Origin: Microbacterium aurantiacum
Lineage (GTDB): Bacteria > Actinomycetota > Actinomycetes > Actinomycetales > Microbacteriaceae
Reading direction: 5' to 3'
Length of the DNA: 64,000 nt
Assembly: GCF_002872075.1 (NCBI RefSeq)
Contig: NZ_PGGU01000004.1
Span: 157,246-221,245 of the forward strand
How positions within the stretch are numbered: the stretch's first letter is position 1; every line of letters starts with the position of its first letter. Shown here in pieces: positions 62,402 to 64,000 of this stretch. The position numbers and the translations under genes were made by a program. Under the pieces are notes generated by a model that saw only the letters and a program-made list of their open reading frames with translations, was not told where the DNA came from and made no database searches.

Positions 62402-63148
62402 GTGCCCGACACCCTGCCCGATCTGTTCCATGCGGAGGGCGTTCTCTTCGATCTCGACGGAGTGCTGACGCCCACAGCCGAAGTCCACATGAGCGCCTGG
62501 AAGACCGTCTTCGACGACGTCTTCGCGCGGTGGGGCATCGAGCCGCCGTACAGCGATGCCGATTACTTCGACTTCGTCGACGGCAAGAAGCGCTATGACG
62601 GCGTCGCGAGCCTCCTGCAGAGCCGCAACGTCGAAGTGCCCTGGGGCGACGTCGACGACGACCCGGCGGAGGAGACCGTCTGCGGCATCGGCAATCGCAA
62701 GAACGCCGCCTTCGCCGCCTCCCTCCGCAGCACCGGCATCGCGCCCTTCCCCGGCTCGCTCGCCCTGATCGAGAACCTCCGCGCCGCAGGCGTCCCCCTC
62801 GGCGTCGTCTCGAGCTCGAAGAACGCCGAAGAGGTGCTGGCCGCCGCCGGCATCCGCGACTTCTTCACGGTCGTCGTCGACGGCGTCGTCGCAGAGCGTG
62901 ACGGCCTGGCATCCAAGCCCGCACCGGACATGTTCCGCGAGGGGGCGCGCGCTCTCGGGGTCGACCCGGCATCGAGCGTCGCCGTCGAGGACGCGACCTC
63001 AGGAGCGGCATCCGCAGCGGCTGCCGGCTTCGCCACCGTCGTCGGCGTCGACCGCGGCGCGGGCGCCGATGCACTGCGCGCCTCGGGTGCCACCCATATC
63101 GTCGACGACCTCGCCGAGTTCACCACCGACCCCACGGAGACCGCATGA
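62402..63148 (+). CDS. Beta-phosphoglucomutase (HAD superfamily)
   Basis: 248 residues. The HAD active-site aspartates are D17 and D19 in GVLFDLDGVLTPTAEVH; VVSSSKN and KPAPDMF are motifs II and III. It converts beta-glucose-1-phosphate to glucose-6-phosphate. The GH65 phosphorylase gene overlaps its end and makes beta-glucose-1-phosphate, so the two form one pathway. GTG 62402 has GGAGG seven bases upstream; upstream open frame is not used. Confidence 0.9.
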   Translation: MPDTLPDLFHAEGVLFDLDGVLTPTAEVHMSAWKTVFDDVFARWGIEPPYSDADYFDFVDGKKRYDGVASLLQSRNVEVPWGDVDDDPAEETVCGIGNRKNAAFAASLRSTGIAPFPGSLALIENLRAAGVPLGVVSSSKNAEEVLAAAGIRDFFTVVVDGVVAERDGLASKPAPDMFREGARALGVDPASSVAVEDATSGAASAAAAGFATVVGVDRGAGADALRASGATHIVDDLAEFTTDPTETA

Positions 63149-64000
63149 TCGACCGCGACCATTTCCCCGTCGACCCGTGGCGTCTCATCGAGACGCGCTA
63201 TTCCGAGGACGGCGTCGGCGAGACGCTGTTCACCGTCGGCAACGGCTATCTCGGTCTGCGCGGCAACCATATCGAGGGTCGCGGAGCGCACGAGCACGGG
63301 ACGTTCATCAACGGGCTCCACGAGACCTGGCCCATCCGGCACGCTGAGCAGGCCTACGGCTTCGCCGAGGTCGGCCAGACCATCGTGAACGCGCCGGACG
63401 CCAAGATCATGCGCGTCTATGTCGATGATGAGCCGATCTCGTTCGACGAGGCGGATGTGCGCGAGTACCGCCGCACTCTCGACATGCGCACTGGCGTCCT
63501 GGAGCGGCTCGTCGTCTGGGAAACCCCGTCCGGCAAGCGCGTGCGCATCAAGGACGAGCGTCTCGTCAGCTTCGAGGAGCGGCACCTGGCGGTCCTGCGT
63601 GTCGAGGTCGTCGTGGAGAACTCCGACGCGCCGGTCACCATCAGCTGCCAGCTGCTGAACCGCCAGGACGGCGCCGGCGTGTACTCGGGCACCCCGGCCG
63701 CGGCGCAGAAGACCGGGTTCGACCCGCGCAGAGCCGAGAAGATCGCCAAGCGGGTGCTGGAGCCGGAGGAATTCTGGCAGGACGGCCTGCGCTCCGTCCT
63801 CTCCTATGAGGTCGCGGACTCCGGGATGACCGTCGCGGTCATCGCCGACCACGTGATGGAGACGGAGAACGACTACAGCGCCCGCCAGCTCAGCGAGCCG
63901 GACACCGCCAAGAACGTGTTCCGGATCCAGGCGAAGGCGGGCGTCCCGATCCGGCTCACGAAGCTCGTCAGCTACCACACCTCACGTGGAGTGCCGGCGC
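63145..64000 (+). CDS. Glycoside hydrolase family 65 phosphorylase (5' part)
   Basis: The first 285 codons of a larger gene cut by the window end; GH65 enzymes are about 750-850 residues. The N-terminal beta-sandwich domain is visible: DPWRLIETRY, TLFTVGNGYLGLRGN and the GTFINGLHETWPI stretch are typical. Such enzymes split maltose, trehalose, kojibiose or nigerose with phosphate to give beta-glucose-1-phosphate and glucose. Which disaccharide cannot be judged without the catalytic C-terminal half. ATG 63145 overlaps the mutase stop by four bases (ATGA). Confidence 0.9.
   Translation, partial: MIDRDHFPVDPWRLIETRYSEDGVGETLFTVGNGYLGLRGNHIEGRGAHEHGTFINGLHETWPIRHAEQAYGFAEVGQTIVNAPDAKIMRVYVDDEPISFDEADVREYRRTLDMRTGVLERLVVWETPSGKRVRIKDERLVSFEERHLAVLRVEVVVENSDAPVTISCQLLNRQDGAGVYSGTPAAAQKTGFDPRRAEKIAKRVLEPEEFWQDGLRSVLSYEVADSGMTVAVIADHVMETENDYSARQLSEPDTAKNVFRIQAKAGVPIRLTKLVSYHTSRGVPA

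Overview
The window looks like chromosome of a high-GC Gram-positive actinobacterium of the Microbacteriaceae, most likely Microbacterium. The evidence is about 69% GC, a tRNA-Trp-secE-nusG block, NusG with a long acidic N-terminus, AbiEi/DUF559 and SipW-dependent protein types common in that group, and many genes whose -10 box (TANNNT, often TACGCT) ends 6-7 bases before the start codon, as in leaderless actinobacterial transcripts. No prophage, insertion sequence or CRISPR array was seen.

Layout. 0-1.3 kb: TetR regulator and metallo-beta-lactamase-fold hydrolase, divergent over twin operators. 1.3-7.3 kb: minus-strand ChvE/GguAB-type sugar ABC transporter with a ROK regulator and an extra lone ABC ATPase. 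7.6-17.4 kb: PucR regulator divergent from a putrescine/GABA catabolic operon (gabT, putrescine oxidase, tandem Usp protein, amino acid/polyamine permease, gabD, second aldehyde dehydrogenase). 17.5-21.9 kb: tRNA-Trp, secE, nusG, a glyoxalase-like gene with a WYL regulator, then rplK-rplA. 22-28.1 kb: cystine-type amino acid ABC importer, LysE exporter with its LysR regulator, MarR plus DHA2 drug exporter. 28.4-31.4 kb: SipW signal peptidase island with three cargo proteins and one LATTG-anchored surface protein. 31.4-33.5 kb: orphan YqaJ-type nuclease and an AbiEi-DUF559 protein bracketed by two copies of a 96-bp element with dyad symmetry. 33.5-36.7 kb: glucose-6-phosphate dehydrogenase paralogue divergent from a GH15 enzyme. 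36.7-38 kb: L10 leader, rplJ, rplL. 38-42.8 kb: LacI-controlled sugar ABC importer. 42.9-48.3 kb: cystathionine beta-synthase and gamma-synthase, Bcr-type MFS exporter, PAP2 phosphatase, GNAT acetyltransferase. 48.3-50.6 kb: minus-strand four-gene cassette with a CpnT-like WXG100 secretion module, a separate HNH-like nuclease toxin candidate and two probable immunity genes. 50.8-57.4 kb: tRNA-Ser, DUF4406 gene, DeoR regulator, TrhO, and the MoxR-DUF58-transglutaminase operon. 57.5-64 kb: SRP RNA, rhomboid protease, lysozyme-like protein, pta-ackA, beta-phosphoglucomutase and the start of a GH65 phosphorylase cut by the window end.

The most unusual loci are the split polymorphic-toxin cassette and the AbiEi-DUF559 gene bracketed by symmetric repeats. 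The regulatory DNA is also readable: paired inverted or direct repeats next to the TetR, ROK, PucR, MarR, WYL and LacI genes sit over the promoters they would control.
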